In this document: positions 62,265-64,000 of the stretch, in pieces
Layout: each line of letters opens with the position of its first letter
Position numbering within the stretch: position 1 is the stretch's first letter
NCBI GenBank assembly: GCA_020284085.1
Contig: JACEVL010000035.1
Coordinates: 146,501-210,500, forward strand
Origin: Aporrectodea caliginosa
Lineage: Eukaryota; Annelida; Clitellata; Crassiclitellata; Lumbricidae
Direction: 5' to 3'
Length of the DNA stretch: 64,000 bases
The notes under the pieces: generated by a model
The model's input: the letters and a program-made list of their open reading frames with translations, nothing else
Database searches by the model: none
Told to the model about the DNA's origin: nothing
Made by a program: the position numbers and the translations under genes

Positions 62265-62670
62265 ACACACAAGTACGCGTAGAGGCAGAGCAAGGCGGAC
62301 GGATACAGAGATACACACACGAACGGTTAGAGAGACGTTTGTAGGGAGACGGGACGAGACGAGGAAGAGATACAGGAAGAGATACACAGGGAGAGATATA
62401 CAAAGGGAGAGATATACACAAGGAGCGTGAAACAGGCAGAGCTAGAGGGACAGAGAACGAAAGACGTACTGAGATACTGTGCAAGATGAGGTGATAGAGA
62501 GGGGTATGCCAGGGAGAAATATAGGGAGGAACAGATACAGGGACAGATACACAGGGAGAGCGAGACAGGCAGAGATAGAGGGACAGAGAACGAAAGACGT
62601 ATTGAAATACGGTGCAAGGCAAGGGAGGGAGGGAGAGGGGTAGGCCAGGGAGGGAGGAATGTAGGGAGGG
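62265..62670. repeat. GA-rich region with local duplications
   Basis: 62265-62332 repeats 60115-60185 (aagtacgcgtagaggcagag caaggcgg, gatacacacacgaacggtta gag). 62432-62530 is repeated at 62567-62670 (gcagagctagagggacagag aacgaaagacgta). Frames here are only low-complexity. Confidence 0.8.
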
Positions 62671-62985
62671 TCAGGAAGGGACGGAGGGTGGAACGAGGGA
62701 TTACCGCGTCAATTCAATTATTCCGAATCGATGGTTGTTCATCTTCTTCGTTTGATGGCCCCCGTTGGTCTTCGGTGTTGACCGCCCCTATGATGTTATT
62801 TATTGGCCCACCTCTGACCTTTAACCCGACATAGAGGCCAAAGGTCGTGGTTTATAGACTGCCCCATCAAGATCCTTCCTGCCCCATAGCGGCACAGATA
62901 CATGCAGAAAAAGCGAGTAGGGTATTAATTGGTTTGAGGGGTAATGGGGCTAGGTAGCTAGCTGTCCAGACAGACAGACATGCAT
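62671..62985. other. Intergenic, nothing recognised
   Basis: No repeat family or motif-bearing frame was identified. Confidence 0.5.
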
Positions 62986-63180
62986 GTACATACATACATT
63001 CATACATGCATACATACATACATACATACATACATACATACATACATACATAAATACATAAGAAAACTAAGAAGTACTGAGAAGATTACAGACAGATAGG
63101 ACAACAAATGATAGACATATATACCATATATACAGACAGCGAGAGACAGTCAGACAGACAGACAGACAGACAGACAGAAG
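62985..63180. repeat. ATAC and ACAG microsatellites
   Basis: catacatacatac units from 62988 to 63060, and agacagacagac from 63148 to 63178. Confidence 0.93.
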
Positions 63181-63214
63181 CAAAGGACTTGAATAATTGT
63201 TATATACAGCATAC

Positions 63215-63475
63215 ATTGACCGGCTTGACCTTTTTGTTCCCCGTGTTAGGACCACAATGGCCCAATCCAGATCCTTTGTCTGCATAGGTCCCTCCTGTGG
63301 AATGGACTTCCTCCTTCTCTACGCTCTACAATCCTCTCTGTAGCATCTCACCTCTTTCTCTCATCTTAAAACCTTCCATTTTCCTCGGAGTACCTCGCAC
63401 TCGGAGCGCTTCTGAAAGGCTTATGCTATGAGAAGCGCTTTATAAATGATCAAATAAATACAATACAATACATTG
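63215..63475 (+). mobile_element. LINE 3' fragment, CAATA tail
   Basis: Frame reads RTTMAQSRSFVCIGPSLWNG LPPSL, the C-terminal 'RTxxAQSRSFSxxGPSLWNxLPPSLR' of non-LTR retrotransposon proteins, then a degenerate end and tttataaatgatcaaataaa tacaatac. Confidence 0.82.
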
Positions 63476-63479
63476 TAGG

Positions 63480-63925
63480 TACATACAAATACCACTTCGT
63501 GAACTGTTGATCTATAAGTTTTTCGCCTTGCTTACTTTCTTTGCCCTCAACGGTCTGTGTTTTTTTACCTCATAGTCTCAGTACTACGTTGCTTTTGTAT
63601 TCGTACAATGTATCTATGATTTTTTAAATTCATAATTTATATGATTTACTTTACTTGAATTACTTCCAAAAATGTCTATGACTTTTATATTCGAATTTTG
63701 TAATTTATGTGATTTTATGAAGATGTCTGATTTTTTTAAATGCGAGTTTGATTATTTTAACGATTTTGTTGCCAACAAAACAGGTATAGGTTTACTTATT
63801 CGTGAATATCTCCGAGTTTTCCAAAAATCTCTTAGCTCTCGGCAGTATGAGAGTTGTAAAAAAAGAACTGAGGGGTTAGACGTTGATTTATGTGCAGTTT
63901 GGGTATGAAATGTATACTTTACTCA
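63480..63925. repeat. AT-rich repeat shared with 59640-59730
   Basis: agtatgagagttgtaaaaaa and ggggttagacgttgatttat gtgcagtttggg at 63846-63902 also occur at 59650-59712. The rest is AT-rich with no gene. Confidence 0.6.
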
Positions 63926-64000
63926 TGGGCGTATTTAGGGCGTGGTTTTACGGGTTCAAACCCCCCCCTCCAGATAAGTTTCAAACAACTTTTTATATGC
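63926..64000. mobile_element. Copy 4 (inverted) of the aatttcggagggg MITE family, cut by window edge
   Basis: Reads catgggcgtatttagggcgt then ggttttacgggttcaaac, the complement of the right end of the 58507-58680 copy. Confidence 0.72.

Noticed and set aside
62257..62622. Ser/Leu/Cys/Pro-rich frames
   Set aside because: Complement of a GA-rich duplicated tract with no protein motif.

Overview
The window is nuclear DNA of an animal. It has genes broken into small exons with GT-AG introns of a few hundred to several thousand bases, microsatellites throughout, tRNA-derived SINEs, LINE fragments and many cut-and-paste DNA transposons. It is AT-rich, with a few CpG-rich patches towards the right end. 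I cannot name the species. The gene content and repeats fit a marine invertebrate, but that is inference.

Two protein-coding genes can be assembled exon by exon. On the minus strand, from about 18247 past the left edge, lies a half-size ABC transporter. It resembles the invertebrate 'ABC transporter G family member 20/23' or ABCH group: an N-terminal ATPase followed by an ABC2-type membrane half. Thirteen exons join in phase, one more is probable, and the last lies at bases 1-100 and is cut by the edge. The right-hand start is at 18233. The gene carries several decayed local copies of its own exons and a minisatellite built from one of its splice acceptors.

On the plus strand, 26358-47346 holds a meiotic HORMA-domain gene (HORMAD1/Hop1 family) of about 20 exons and roughly 666 residues. 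It has an N-terminal HORMA domain, an acidic/polar linker, a complete PHD zinc finger, a winged-helix domain and a C-terminal motif resembling the HORMAD closure motif. Human HORMAD1 and HORMAD2 lack the PHD and winged helix, whereas budding-yeast Hop1 has a comparable chromatin-binding module. This is the most interesting item here. Exon 9 is only 11 nt long, and exons 4 and 5 are 21 and 27 nt.

The rest is a repeat landscape. At least seven elements show 8-bp target duplications and hAT-type ends: 9830-10987, 12082-12438, 25689-25876, 41269-43320, 54601-56652, 56837-56980 and 61027-61449. Three of them keep transposase remnants, and two were later invaded by LINEs. Four SINE families, a further short repeat family, several LINE 3' ends, two TTAA-ended MITEs and many minisatellites fill the introns and the intergenic spaces (18250-26350 and 47347-64000). 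No gene was found in the right-hand 16.6 kb, although 57400-58100 is CpG-rich and could be a promoter region. No rRNA, authentic tRNA gene, CRISPR array or viral gene was seen.
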